A stretch of 36,041 nt of DNA from Oscillospiraceae bacterium (GTDB lineage Bacteria; Bacillota; Clostridia; Oscillospirales; Ruminococcaceae): contig JAFZDX010000141.1 in NCBI GenBank assembly GCA_017560985.1, forward strand, positions 1 through 36,041, read 5' to 3'. The translations under genes were made by a program, and so were the position numbers. Positions 8,362-15,979 of this stretch are shown here, piece by piece (within the stretch, counting starts at the first letter, position 1; every line of letters starts with the position of its first letter). The notes under the pieces are model-generated. The model saw nothing but the letters and a program-made list of their open reading frames with translations. It was not told the origin of the DNA and did no database searches.

Positions 8362-8374
8362 TAAGATATTCAAA
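8362..8374. promoter_or_regulatory. Weak FabT-like box overlapping the degV-1 ribosome binding site
   Basis: TAAGA-TAT-TCAAA matches 8 of 10 positions of the box and its right half runs into the AAAGGAG site. It is weaker than the three upstream boxes. Confidence 0.25.
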
Positions 8375-8383
8375 GGAGATAGT

Positions 8384-9223
8384 ATGAATACAGTTATTTT
8401 AACAGACTCTACAAGTGATATTGAAAAAAGTGTTCTGGATCAGTTAAAGGTTAAGGTGGTTGCTTTAAAGGTAAATTTCGGTGAAGAAAGTTTCCTGGAT
8501 GGCATAGATCTTTCCAAAAAAGAATTTTTTAATAAGCTGGCAGCTTCTTCCGTAAACCCAACAACCAGCCAGCCTTCTCCAGAGGATTTTCTGGCAGTTT
8601 TCAACCAGCGGAAGCAAAACGGGGACGAAGTGGTTTATATAGGCATTTCTTCTGTTCTCAGTGGAACACTGCAGTCTGCCAGAATTGCAAAAGAAATGTG
8701 CGGATACGATGGCATTTATATAGTTGATTCATTGGTTACCACAGCAGGTCTGGAATTGCTGGTAAGGGTTGCCTGTCAGATGAGAGATGCAGGTGACAGT
8801 GCAAAACACATAGCACAGAAAATCGAAGAACTGGTGCCAAAAGCAAGAATCTATGCCTATGTTGATACACTGAAATATCTTGTACGTGGCGGCCGCCTTT
8901 CCAAAACAGCAGGGGCAATCGGTGGGGCATTGGGTATCAAGCCTATTATTACGGTTGCAGACGGTGCTGTACTTTCCATCGGCACAGCCCGCGGCCAGAA
9001 AAATACTTTTGAAAAGCTGTGCAGCATTGTTAATGATGCAGATATAGACACCACAAAACCAATGATGCTTACTTTTACAGAAAATGAAGAAAATATGCAT
9101 ATGCTGGAAATGTATATGAATGAAAATGGTGTAAAATACGATTGGCTTTATGGCGAAGTAGGCAGTGTAATAGGCACTCATGTTGGTCCAGGTGCAGCGG
9201 CTGTGGCTTATTTTGTTAAATAA
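8384..9223 (+). CDS. DegV/FakB family fatty-acid-binding protein, copy 1
   Basis: 279 residues, ATG five bases after AAAGGAG. DegV proteins (FakB) hold a fatty acid while the kinase FakA phosphorylates its carboxyl group, feeding exogenous fatty acids into phospholipids. Family marks are TDSTSDI at the N-terminus, TSQPSPEDF, GISSVLSGTLQSA, the VDTLKYLVRGGRLSKTAG helix followed by the usual GALGIKPII segment, and the C-terminal IGTHVGPGAAAVAY loop that helps bind the carboxylate. All expected blocks are present, so it looks fully functional. It lies 30 bases after the fabT-like gene and is closed by a strong terminator. FakA (a Dak-phosphatase-domain protein) is not in the window. Confidence 0.9.
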   Translation: MNTVILTDSTSDIEKSVLDQLKVKVVALKVNFGEESFLDGIDLSKKEFFNKLAASSVNPTTSQPSPEDFLAVFNQRKQNGDEVVYIGISSVLSGTLQSARIAKEMCGYDGIYIVDSLVTTAGLELLVRVACQMRDAGDSAKHIAQKIEELVPKARIYAYVDTLKYLVRGGRLSKTAGAIGGALGIKPIITVADGAVLSIGTARGQKNTFEKLCSIVNDADIDTTKPMMLTFTENEENMHMLEMYMNENGVKYDWLYGEVGSVIGTHVGPGAAAVAYFVK

Positions 9224-9228
9224 AATGA

Positions 9229-9261
9229 TACACTACGGTCAAAACCGTAGTGTAATTTTTA
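9229..9261 (+). terminator. Terminator of the fabT-degV1 unit
   Basis: TACACTACGGT, loop CAAA, ACCGTAGTGTA (11-bp stem), then ATTTTTAT. It begins 6 bases after the degV-1 stop codon. Confidence 0.92.
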
Positions 9262-9278
9262 TGTTAGTAAATACTTAT

Positions 9279-9320
9279 TTGACAATGATATATAAATAAT
9301 GTATCCTTAAAAGGATACAT
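9279..9320 (+). promoter_or_regulatory. Promoter/operator region of degV-2 with a 22-bp palindrome
   Basis: TTGACA (9279-9284) is followed after 17 bases by TATCCT (9302-9307), a weak -10. That -10 lies inside a palindrome, 9299-9320, with perfect 10-bp arms ATGTATCCTT and AAGGATACAT around a central AA. A further TATAAT at 9320-9325 has no good -35 at the right distance. The palindrome is well placed for a repressor. Confidence 0.5.
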
Positions 9321-9371
9321 ATAATAAACTTTTGTAAAGAAAGAATTACAAAACTGAAAGGGGGAAGGAAT

Positions 9372-10214
9372 ATGAAAACAGTGATTATCACAGACTCTAC
9401 CTGTGATATTACACGTTCAGTACGGCAGCAGCTAAATGTTGAAGTAGTTCCTCTTTCAATTTCATATAATGATTTTTGCTATAAAGACGATTTTGGAGAA
9501 AAAGACAGAAAATCTTTTTATTCAGACTTGCGCAGTGGCAGTATCGTACCTATGACCAGCCAGCCATCTCCTGATGATTTCCTTACAGTTTTTGAAGAAA
9601 ACCGCAGGTTGGGAAACGAAATGGTTTATATTGGCATATCTTCCAATTCCAGCGGTACAATACAGGCGGCAAAGGTAGCCAGGGAATTATGTGGTTACGA
9701 TAAAATACATATTATTGATTCCATGCAGCTTTCCCACGGGCTGGAAGTATTGGTGCGCCTGGCCTGTAATCTGAGAGATAAAGGCAAACAGGCTGTGGAT
9801 ATTGTAAGAGAAATTACCGATTCCATACCAAAAGTAAGATTTTTGTCTTATGTGGACAGCCTGAAATATCTTAAAAAAGGCGGCAGGGTAGGGAAATACT
9901 CTGCATTTGATGACGGCAGACTGAATATGAAAACTCTTGTTTCTATGATAAACGGCAGGTTTACACCTGTGGGGGTTTGTCGTGGCAGCCAGATAGCATT
10001 TGAAAAATTCTATGAATTTATGAATAAACATCTGCCAGATGATAGTTTGCCTATGGTTATAACTCACGCAGACAATATTGAAAGTATGCAGAAATTCAAA
10101 GATTTCCTTGCAGATAAAGGAATGAAATTTGACTGTCACCATTCTGAAATCGGCGGTGTTATCGGCAGCCATATGGGCCCAGGCACTGTTGGCATTGCAT
10201 ATATTGAAAAATAA
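9372..10214 (+). CDS. DegV/FakB family protein, copy 2 (diverged paralogue)
   Basis: 280 residues, ATG after a GGGGGAAGG binding site. It is clearly a paralogue of the preceding DegV protein: TDSTCDI, TSQPSPDDF, GISSNSSGTIQAA, VDSLKYLKKGGRVGKY and IGSHMGPGTVGIAY align throughout. It differs where copy 1 has the AIGGALGIKPII segment: here the sequence is SAFDDGRLNMKTLVSMINGRF, lacking the Lys-Pro found in most DegV proteins. This may alter the acyl-chain tunnel and so the chain length or saturation preferred. It has its own promoter, a palindromic operator candidate and its own terminator, so it is probably controlled separately from copy 1. Confidence 0.88.
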   Translation: MKTVIITDSTCDITRSVRQQLNVEVVPLSISYNDFCYKDDFGEKDRKSFYSDLRSGSIVPMTSQPSPDDFLTVFEENRRLGNEMVYIGISSNSSGTIQAAKVARELCGYDKIHIIDSMQLSHGLEVLVRLACNLRDKGKQAVDIVREITDSIPKVRFLSYVDSLKYLKKGGRVGKYSAFDDGRLNMKTLVSMINGRFTPVGVCRGSQIAFEKFYEFMNKHLPDDSLPMVITHADNIESMQKFKDFLADKGMKFDCHHSEIGGVIGSHMGPGTVGIAYIEK

Positions 10215-10242
10215 AAATCAGGGTTCACACCCTGATTTTTTT
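10213..10242 (+). terminator. Terminator of degV-2
   Basis: AAAAATCAGGGT, loop TCAC, ACCCTGATTTTT plus two further T. The stem starts within the stop codon region of degV-2. Confidence 0.9.
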
Positions 10243-10274
10243 GTTATATGTCTGTTTGGTAAATTGGAATTTGT

Positions 10275-10442
10275 TTATTCGCTATCTTTGCTGAAGAAAC
10301 CAATTACAGCCATAACAAAACCTACGACGATTAAAAGAAACGAAGCCCACATTGCTCCTACATATATCACCTCTAACCCCGCAAGTATCATTATCGCAAT
10401 GCCCAATAGCATTAAACTATTTCCAAACATAATATTTTTCAT
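10275..10442 (-). CDS. Small two-helix membrane protein, unknown function
   Basis: 55 residues from ATG 10442, chosen because AAGGAG lies 9-10 bases upstream on the minus strand; a longer in-frame start at 10469 has no such site. Two hydrophobic helices (about residues 5-25 and 28-48) are joined by a short turn (EVIYVGA), and the C-terminus FFSKDSE is charged. I do not recognise a family. The gene lies between the convergent degV-2 and upstream of nothing else on its strand; it is separate from gpmI, whose terminator lies at 10517-10540. Small size makes it a tentative gene, but the binding site and helices support it. Confidence 0.6.
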   Translation of the reverse strand: MKNIMFGNSLMLLGIAIMILAGLEVIYVGAMWASFLLIVVGFVMAVIGFFSKDSE

Positions 10443-10516
10443 AACACTGTACTCCTTATGCAAATTCAAATTTTCCCATCAGCTATATATTATCACATAC
10501 TTTATTACAAAACAAT

Positions 10517-10545
10517 AAATCCCTGCTAATGCAGGGATTTTTGTT
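10517..10545 (-). terminator. Terminator of the pgk-tpiA-gpmI operon
   Basis: AAATCCCTGC (10517-10526), loop TAAT, GCAGGGATTT (10531-10540). It begins 10 bases past the gpmI stop codon; on the minus strand a T-rich ATTTATTGTTTTG tract follows. Confidence 0.85.
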
Positions 10546-10549
10546 TATA

Positions 10550-12082
10550 TCAGCAGTTATGGCAGGCAAATGTAATCAGTGATTTGCCGTCCATTTCTTT
10601 AGGCTGTTTCTGCCCCATAATCTGAATCATTGTTGGTGCAATGTCAGCCAGCACGCCGCCTTCTCTCAGTGCGCAAGGGTAGTTTACCACGCAGAATGGA
10701 ACAGGGTTTGTTGTGTGGGCTGTAAATACGCTGCCATCATCTTCCAGCATTTTGTCTGCATTGCCGTGGTCAGCTGTGATAAGCAGTACGCCATTTACCT
10801 GCAGGATTTTTTCATACAGTCTGCCAACGCATTCATCCACAACTTCCACTGCCTGTACAGCTGCATCAAAGTTGCCTGTATGGCCAACCATATCGCAGTT
10901 TGCGTAGTTGAGGATAATCATATCGTATTTGCCACTGTCAATTTTTTCCAGCAGATGGTCTGTTACTTCTCTTGCACTCATTTCTGGCTGCATATCGTAG
11001 GTTTCTACTTTAGGGGAAGGTACCAGCACTCTGTCTTCGCCGTAGTATGGTTTTTCAATACCGCCGTTGAAGAAGAATGTAACGTGGGCATATTTTTCTG
11101 TTTCAGCAATTCTCAGCTGTCTCATTTCCAGGTCTGAAACAAATTCGCCCAATGTGTTTTTCAGGCTCTGTGGTTTGAAAGCTACTTCAACATTTGGCAT
11201 TGTTGCATCATACTGTGTAAAGCAAACATAGTTAAGACCCAGGTTTTCCTTTTCTCTGATAAAGCCGTCAAATTTTTCGTCAACCAGACATCTTGTGATT
11301 TCCCTTGCTCTGTCAGGGCGGAAATCAAAGAAAATAACAGTGTCGCCTTCATCGATAATACCATCTTCGTTTACGATAAATGGTACTGTAAATTCATCTG
11401 TTACATCATTTGCATAGCATTCTTTCAGATGTGCCACAGGGTCAGCAAATTTTTCAGCTTTGCCCAGCACCAGTGCATCGTATGCTTTTTCGATTCTTTC
11501 CCAGCGGTTATCTCTGTCCATTGCATAGAATCTGCCGCATACAGCACCTATTTTACCTGTGCCAGTTTCATCCATTTTGTCCTGCAGCTGTGCCAGGAAT
11601 TCTACACCGCTTGTTGGTGCAACGTCACGACCATCCATAAATGGATGAACGAATACATTTTCAGCACCCAGTTTTTTACACATTTCCAGCAGGGCAAAGC
11701 AGTGTTCGATGTGTGAATGAACACCGCCATTGGACATCAGACCGTAAATGTGTACTTTTTTGCCGTTTTCAACAGCTTTGCTGATTGCGTTTTTCAGTAC
11801 GTCATTTTCAAAGAAATCGCCGTCTTTAATTGATTTTGTAATTCTTGTCAGTTCCTGATACACAATTCTGCCTGCGCCCATATTTGTATGGCCAACTTCA
11901 CTGTTGCCCATCTGGCCTTCAGGCAGGCCTACATCCAGACCGCTTGCACCGATAATTGTTGTTGGGTGTTCTGCAAAAATTCTGTCCAGGTTTGGTTTGT
12001 TAGCTGCTTTGATAGCATTGCCCAGTACATTTTCTGTACAGGCAAAGCCGTCCATAATACATAAAACTATAGGTCTTTTCAT
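10550..12082 (-). CDS. gpmI: 2,3-bisphosphoglycerate-independent phosphoglycerate mutase
   Basis: 510 residues, the usual length. ATG 12082 is preferred over the TTG directly before it, with AGAGG about 7 bases upstream. It interconverts 3- and 2-phosphoglycerate using two Mn2+ ions and a phosphoserine intermediate. Metal and catalytic motifs are in place: MDGFACTENVLGNAI (Asp11 binds metal), GQMGNSEVGHTNMGAGR with the nucleophile Ser61, HSHIEH and VFVHPFMDGRDVAP in the transferase domain, FFDFRPDRAREIT, and TADHGNADKM near the C-terminus. It is the last gene of the pgk-tpiA-gpmI operon, 15 bases after tpiA. No cofactor-dependent mutase is seen in the window. Confidence 0.98.
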   Translation of the reverse strand: MKRPIVLCIMDGFACTENVLGNAIKAANKPNLDRIFAEHPTTIIGASGLDVGLPEGQMGNSEVGHTNMGAGRIVYQELTRITKSIKDGDFFENDVLKNAISKAVENGKKVHIYGLMSNGGVHSHIEHCFALLEMCKKLGAENVFVHPFMDGRDVAPTSGVEFLAQLQDKMDETGTGKIGAVCGRFYAMDRDNRWERIEKAYDALVLGKAEKFADPVAHLKECYANDVTDEFTVPFIVNEDGIIDEGDTVIFFDFRPDRAREITRCLVDEKFDGFIREKENLGLNYVCFTQYDATMPNVEVAFKPQSLKNTLGEFVSDLEMRQLRIAETEKYAHVTFFFNGGIEKPYYGEDRVLVPSPKVETYDMQPEMSAREVTDHLLEKIDSGKYDMIILNYANCDMVGHTGNFDAAVQAVEVVDECVGRLYEKILQVNGVLLITADHGNADKMLEDDGSVFTAHTTNPVPFCVVNYPCALREGGVLADIAPTMIQIMGQKQPKEMDGKSLITFACHNC

Positions 12083-12097
12083 CAAAATACCTCTTTC

Positions 12098-12862
12098 TTA
12101 TTTAACACATGATACGATTGTAGCAAAGTCGTCAGCTTTAAGGGAAGCACCGCCGATAAGACCACCGTCAATGTTTTCCATTGCCAGCAGTTCAGCTGCA
12201 TTTTTTGCGTTCATAGAACCGCCGTACTGAATTGTAACAGCCTGTGCAGTTTCATTGCCGAACATTTCAGCCAGAAGACCGCGGATATATGCACACACTT
12301 CTTCGGCCTGCTGTGCAGTTGCTGTTTTGCCTGTGCCGATAGCCCATACAGGTTCGTAAGCAATAATGCTGTTTTTCATATTTTCAGCTGTAAAGCCAGC
12401 CAGACCTTTTTCAATCTGAACCTTGATTACATCTTTTGTAATATCTTTTTCTCTTTCTTCCAGGTTTTCACCTACACAGATGATAGGGCAGATGCCGCCT
12501 TCCAGACAGGCCATTGCGCGTTTGTTTACAGTTTCGTCTGTTTCACCGAAATACTGTCTTCTTTCGCTGTGACCGATGATAGCGTATTTAACACCAAAAT
12601 CATTCAGCATATCTGCGCTGATTTCAGCTGTAAATGCGCCGTTTTTTGCCCAGTGGCAGTTCTGTGCGCCGATGTTGATCTGTGTGCCTGCAACTGCGTC
12701 CATAGCTGTACCGATGTTGATAGCAGGTACACACAGCAGGATTGTTGCATTGCTTTCTGGCAGTTTTTCTTTCATTTCAGCCAGCAGGGCTTTTGTTTCA
12801 GTGGCTGTTTTGTTCATTTTCCAGTTGCCAGCAATAACAACTTTTCTCAGTTCTTTATTCAT
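12098..12862 (-). CDS. tpiA: Triose-phosphate isomerase
   Basis: 254 residues from ATG 12862 ([18 protein letters not shown]). An upstream in-frame start would add 11 residues with no support; AAGGAG lies about 11 bases before the chosen ATG, a slightly long spacing. The enzyme interconverts dihydroxyacetone phosphate and glyceraldehyde-3-phosphate. Visible are GNWKMN with the catalytic Lys, GHSERR with His98, the [14 protein letters not shown] block with the catalytic base Glu170 and the flexible lid, and [10 protein letters not shown] for phosphate binding. It is the middle gene of the pgk-tpiA-gpmI operon. A strong hairpin precedes it at 12895-12921. Confidence 0.98.
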   Translation of the reverse strand: MNKELRKVVIAGNWKMNKTATETKALLAEMKEKLPESNATILLCVPAINIGTAMDAVAGTQINIGAQNCHWAKNGAFTAEISADMLNDFGVKYAIIGHSERRQYFGETDETVNKRAMACLEGGICPIICVGENLEEREKDITKDVIKVQIEKGLAGFTAENMKNSIIAYEPVWAIGTGKTATAQQAEEVCAYIRGLLAEMFGNETAQAVTIQYGGSMNAKNAAELLAMENIDGGLIGGASLKADDFATIVSCVK

Positions 12863-12894
12863 AATCGTAAAAACTCCTTGGTTTATAAGATACA

Positions 12895-12921
12895 AATAAA
12901 GCGGCAGTGCGCCGCTTTATT
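12895..12921. repeat. Intercistronic hairpin between pgk and tpiA
   Basis: AATAAAGCGGC (12895-12905), loop AGTGC, GCCGCTTTATT (12911-12921): 11-bp perfect stem. On the operon (minus) strand it is followed only by TGTATC, so it is a weak terminator or an mRNA-processing or stabilising element. On the plus strand CTTTTTT follows. Confidence 0.75.
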
Positions 12922-12933
12922 CTTTTTTAATAA

Positions 12934-14124
12934 TTATTTGTCGTTCAGTGCTGCGATACCTGGCAGTTCAAGACCTTCCAGGAATTCCAGGGAAGCACCG
13001 CCACCTGTGGAGATGTGTGTCATTTTGTCAGCATAGCCCAGCTGTTCAACTGCAGCTGCACTGTCACCGCCACCGATGATGGAGATTGCGCCGCTTTCAG
13101 CAACAGATTTTGCAACAGCTTTTGTGCCTTTTGCAAATTCAGGCATTTCGAATACGCCCATTGGACCATTCCAAACAACTGTACCAGCGTTTACGATAGC
13201 GTCGTTAAACAGTTCTCTGGATTTTTCACCGATGTCAAGACCCTGCCAGTCAGCTGGGATTTCTTTGCTGTCAACTGTTTTGAAGTTGCAGTCTTCTTTG
13301 AAGTCATCGCCAACTACTGTGTCAACAGGCAACAGGAAGTTAACGCCTTTAGCTTCTGCTTTAGCCATCAGTTCTTTTGCCAGTTCTACTTTGTCATCTT
13401 CGCAGATAGATTTACCAACTTCATAGCCTTTAGCTTTGAAGAATGTGTAAGCCATACCACCACCGATAACCAGTGTGTCTACTTTATCAATCAGGTTTTC
13501 AATAACACCGATTTTGTCAGAAACTTTTGCACCACCCAGGATAGCAACGAATGGACGTTTTGGGTTTTCAAGAGCTGTGCCCATGATTTCGATTTCTTTC
13601 TGAATCAGGTAACCGCAAACTGCTGGCAGATAGTCAGCAACACCTGCTGTGGAAGCGTGTGCACGGTGAGCTGTACCGAAAGCATCGTTTACATAGATTT
13701 CAGCCATTGAAGCCAGTTCTTTAGCAAATTCTGGTGCGTTCTTTTCTTCTTCTTTGTGGAAACGCAGGTTTTCCAGCAGCATTACTTCGCCGTCTTTCAG
13801 TGCAGCTGCTTTTGCTTTTGCATCTTCACCGATAACATCGCTTGCCATTGCTACTTCACAGCCCAGCAGTTCTTCCAGTCTTTTCTGTACTGGAACCAGG
13901 GAGTATTTCATATTGAATTCACCCTTTGGTCTGCCCATATGGGAACAAAGGATAACTTTTGCACCGTTTTCTTTCAGATATTTGATAGTTTTCAGCGCTT
14001 CTCTGATTCTTTTGTCGTCTGTGATAACGCCTTCTTTTACTGGTACGTTAAAGTCGCATCTTACCAGGCAAGTTTTGCCGGCAACATTGATATCTTCAAC
14101 TGTTTTTTTACCTAATGCATTCAT
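12934..14124 (-). CDS. pgk: Phosphoglycerate kinase
   Basis: 396 residues, full length, ATG 14124 with AAAGGAG 9 bases upstream. It transfers phosphate from 1,3-bisphosphoglycerate to ADP, the step after GapA. The N-domain shows [12 protein letters not shown] and [23 protein letters not shown] and the basic patch [12 protein letters not shown] for substrate binding; the C-domain shows [39 protein letters not shown] and the ATP-binding [11 protein letters not shown], then [13 protein letters not shown] at the end. It is not fused to tpiA, unlike in some Thermotogae. It heads a three-gene glycolytic operon with a good promoter and a nearby Rex-like site. Confidence 0.98.
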   Translation of the reverse strand: MNALGKKTVEDINVAGKTCLVRCDFNVPVKEGVITDDKRIREALKTIKYLKENGAKVILCSHMGRPKGEFNMKYSLVPVQKRLEELLGCEVAMASDVIGEDAKAKAAALKDGEVMLLENLRFHKEEEKNAPEFAKELASMAEIYVNDAFGTAHRAHASTAGVADYLPAVCGYLIQKEIEIMGTALENPKRPFVAILGGAKVSDKIGVIENLIDKVDTLVIGGGMAYTFFKAKGYEVGKSICEDDKVELAKELMAKAEAKGVNFLLPVDTVVGDDFKEDCNFKTVDSKEIPADWQGLDIGEKSRELFNDAIVNAGTVVWNGPMGVFEMPEFAKGTKAVAKSVAESGAISIIGGGDSAAAVEQLGYADKMTHISTGGGASLEFLEGLELPGIAALNDK

Positions 14125-14168
14125 AGTGATTTATCTCCTTTATTATATGTGATTGATTGTTAATTAAA

Positions 14169-14183
14169 TATCAATTTGATATA
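14169..14183. promoter_or_regulatory. Palindrome at the predicted pgk transcription start
   Basis: ATATCAA-T-TTGATAT, 15 bp, lies just after the -10 of the pgk promoter, near the transcription start. The place is right for an operator, but it matches no motif I am sure of. Confidence 0.4.
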
Positions 14184-14189
14184 GCTCTA

Positions 14190-14218
14190 TTATATACAAT
14201 TTGTACAATGAATTCAAG
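14190..14218 (-). promoter_or_regulatory. Sigma-A promoter of the pgk operon
   Basis: Minus strand: TTGAAT, 17 bases, TATAAT. Transcription should begin near 14183, giving a leader of about 60 bases before pgk. Confidence 0.75.
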
Positions 14219-14273
14219 AAAATATTGTATTTTTGTTATAAATCACAAAAAGCTGAATAATTATTGTGCATTG

Positions 14274-14291
14274 TTGTTAATTATTTAACAG
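14274..14291. promoter_or_regulatory. Rex-like operator upstream of the pgk promoter
   Basis: TTGTTAA-TTAT-TTAACAG matches the clostridial Rex consensus TTGTTAANNNNTTAACAA at 13 of 14 defined positions. It lies about 55 bases upstream of the pgk -35 and 120 bases upstream of the plus-strand M15 gene, so which gene it serves is open. Confidence 0.5.
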
Positions 14292-14410
14292 GAGTGATGC
14301 TTTATTATGAATTTTACGCCATTTATCTGATAAGTAACAGCAAAATATATAAGTGAATATAATGATTTAAGCCTGTTTTTATGGCTATAAATTGAAAGAA
14401 AGGTGATAAA

Positions 14411-15094
14411 ATGGCAAAGATTTTTGTATACAATACGGCCACAGGTAATATGGAAACTTTCTGGCGCAACGAAAACGAAAGTATGCCTTATGTGTGGAAT
14501 AATACAATGCGTGTAAGGGAATTCCGCGGTTCTTCCAACAGTCCTACGCTGTGGACAACCCGCCAGGCAATGGAAAGCTGGAATGCCACCCGCCAAAGCT
14601 ATAATTCCCCGATTCCATTCCGCTATGCGTTCAAAAGAATATGGGAAGGCGGTCACGGGCGTACCAGCCAGCACTATCGGGGTGTGTCCTTTGATGTGGG
14701 GCAGACACTTTCCAATACACAGCGCCGCAGAATACACACAATAGCCAGCGACCTGGGTGTATGGGGTTATGTGGAACCGCTCAGCATGACCCCTACCTGG
14801 GTACATTTTGACCGCCGCTATGGTCGTGGTGCCTGTGGTGGCACTCGGGGATACAATACTCTGTATCGTGGCAACAGGGGCGTATACGTACTTATTTTAC
14901 AGGATTGCCTGAATACACTGGGTTATTCAACTGCAGGTCTGGATGGCATATTTGGTGGCGCAACAGAAAGGGCAGTGTATAATTTCCAGGGAGATTACGG
15001 CCTTGCCCGTGACGGTGTATGTGGCTGCAATACCTGGACACAGCTGACAACTATTGTCCACGGCAACGGCCCGTCATCTACGACGATAAATTAA
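14411..15094 (+). CDS. M15-type peptidase with C-terminal peptidoglycan-binding domain, no signal peptide
   Basis: 227 residues, ATG after AAAGGTGAT. Residues about 60-140 look like a zinc D,D- or L,D-peptidase of the M15/VanY type: SQHYRGVSFD supplies His88 and Asp95, and WVHFD supplies His132, with Glu122 a possible catalytic base. Residues 155-214 form a PG_binding_1 repeat (VLILQDCLNTLGY, LDGIFGGATERAVYNFQ, DGVCGCNTWTQL). Together this is a cell-wall-cleaving enzyme. There is no signal peptide or membrane helix, so it must act from within after lysis (endolysin-like), be released by lysis of a mother cell, or be exported another way. No holin or phage genes lie nearby. It is unlinked to the divergent pgk operon apart from sharing the intergenic region. 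Confidence 0.8.
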   Translation: MAKIFVYNTATGNMETFWRNENESMPYVWNNTMRVREFRGSSNSPTLWTTRQAMESWNATRQSYNSPIPFRYAFKRIWEGGHGRTSQHYRGVSFDVGQTLSNTQRRRIHTIASDLGVWGYVEPLSMTPTWVHFDRRYGRGACGGTRGYNTLYRGNRGVYVLILQDCLNTLGYSTAGLDGIFGGATERAVYNFQGDYGLARDGVCGCNTWTQLTTIVHGNGPSSTTIN

Positions 15095-15175
15095 TTAAAA
15101 ATTAAGATTTGTGATGTGAAATACTATTGAGATTAAAATAAAAACAATGGTATTATAAGTACAGGAGGTGGAATT

Positions 15176-15934
15176 ATGAAAAAGAAGATAATTTTTATAA
15201 TTCTGTTTGTGATAATTGCCATTACTTTAAATAATATTTATGGAAATCCAATTTCAGCCAACCTTGCACAAAAAGCCGTAGAAAAACATCTGGAAGAAAA
15301 CCACCCGGAATATGAAATAAAACGACAATGGTACGATTGGGTTAATGGTAATTATTGCGCAGAAGCCTGGATACCGGGCAGCGAAGACTGTATATTTGAT
15401 ATGACACTTAATCATTTTGGATATATGAGACACTCTGGATATGAATATACTGTTGCCAATAATTTCAATACTTTTCTGCGTGCCGGCAGAATGTATTCAG
15501 AAATGTGTGAACCTGTTATAGATAAATTCACTCACGAAAGCGAAAAATCTGAAGGTGTTGCCCATCACGGCAGTTTTGGTGGTGCAGACATTTTGGATGT
15601 GCTGGAAGAAGTTTACATGCAACCGCCTTTTGAGAATGACAAGGTGTACACAAAAGAGGAAATTGATGCCCTTGCAGCGGTATATGGCAACGTTTTCATA
15701 TACTTAAGACAACTTCCAACGAGTGATATCACAGCAGAAAAACTTGCAGACACGATATTACGGGTAAAAAATGAATTTGATTCCAATGATATCAAATTTA
15801 ATAAAATGACAGTTGATTTAAGTGGATATGAAAGTGGTATATATTGGATGTATATTCCATATGAAATTATAAATGAAAGCAACATTTTGCAACTGACAAA
15901 AGAGAATTGTACATTTGACCAATATTACGATTAA
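15176..15934 (+). CDS. YfjL-like membrane-anchored secreted protein, unknown function
   Basis: 252 residues, ATG 15176 preceded by an AGGAGGTGG site. Residues 4-22 form a hydrophobic signal anchor. The following NPISANLAQKAVEKHLEENHPEYEI, then a WYDWVNG.Y segment and an acidic CIFDMTL strand, resembles the N-terminal domain of YfjL-like/DUF3139 proteins of Firmicutes, which have no known function. The C-terminal half (LAAVYGNVFIYLRQLPTSDITAEKLADTI) is alpha-helical and unrecognised. The protein probably faces the cell exterior. The gene is alone, between the M15 gene and a terminator shared with the convergent GH13 gene. Confidence 0.7.
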   Translation: MKKKIIFIILFVIIAITLNNIYGNPISANLAQKAVEKHLEENHPEYEIKRQWYDWVNGNYCAEAWIPGSEDCIFDMTLNHFGYMRHSGYEYTVANNFNTFLRAGRMYSEMCEPVIDKFTHESEKSEGVAHHGSFGGADILDVLEEVYMQPPFENDKVYTKEEIDALAAVYGNVFIYLRQLPTSDITAEKLADTILRVKNEFDSNDIKFNKMTVDLSGYESGIYWMYIPYEIINESNILQLTKENCTFDQYYD

Positions 15935-15936
15935 AA

Positions 15937-15964
15937 AAAGCGGACAGAGAAATCTGTCCGCTTT
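15937..15964. terminator. Bidirectional terminator between the YfjL-like and GH13 genes
   Basis: AAAGCGGACAGA, GAAA tetraloop, TCTGTCCGCTTT: perfect 12-bp stem. On the minus strand it is followed by TTTT, so it strongly ends the glgP-GH13 transcript; on the plus strand it ends the YfjL-like gene, whose stop is at 15932. Confidence 0.92.
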
Positions 15965-15979
15965 AAATTTAATATTATG

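Noticed and set aside
9320-9325. TATAAT as the degV-2 -10 hexamer
   Set aside because: The TTGACA lies 35 bases upstream, much too far, and no other -35 is visible at 16-18 bases.
10129-10518. Plus-strand frame across the degV-2 end and the small membrane protein
   Set aside because: It has no binding site, overlaps degV-2 out of frame and runs through a terminator.
14157-14175. Second Rex-like site nearer to the pgk promoter
   Set aside because: TTGTTTAATTAAATATCAA has an extra base in the left half and mismatches in the right half.
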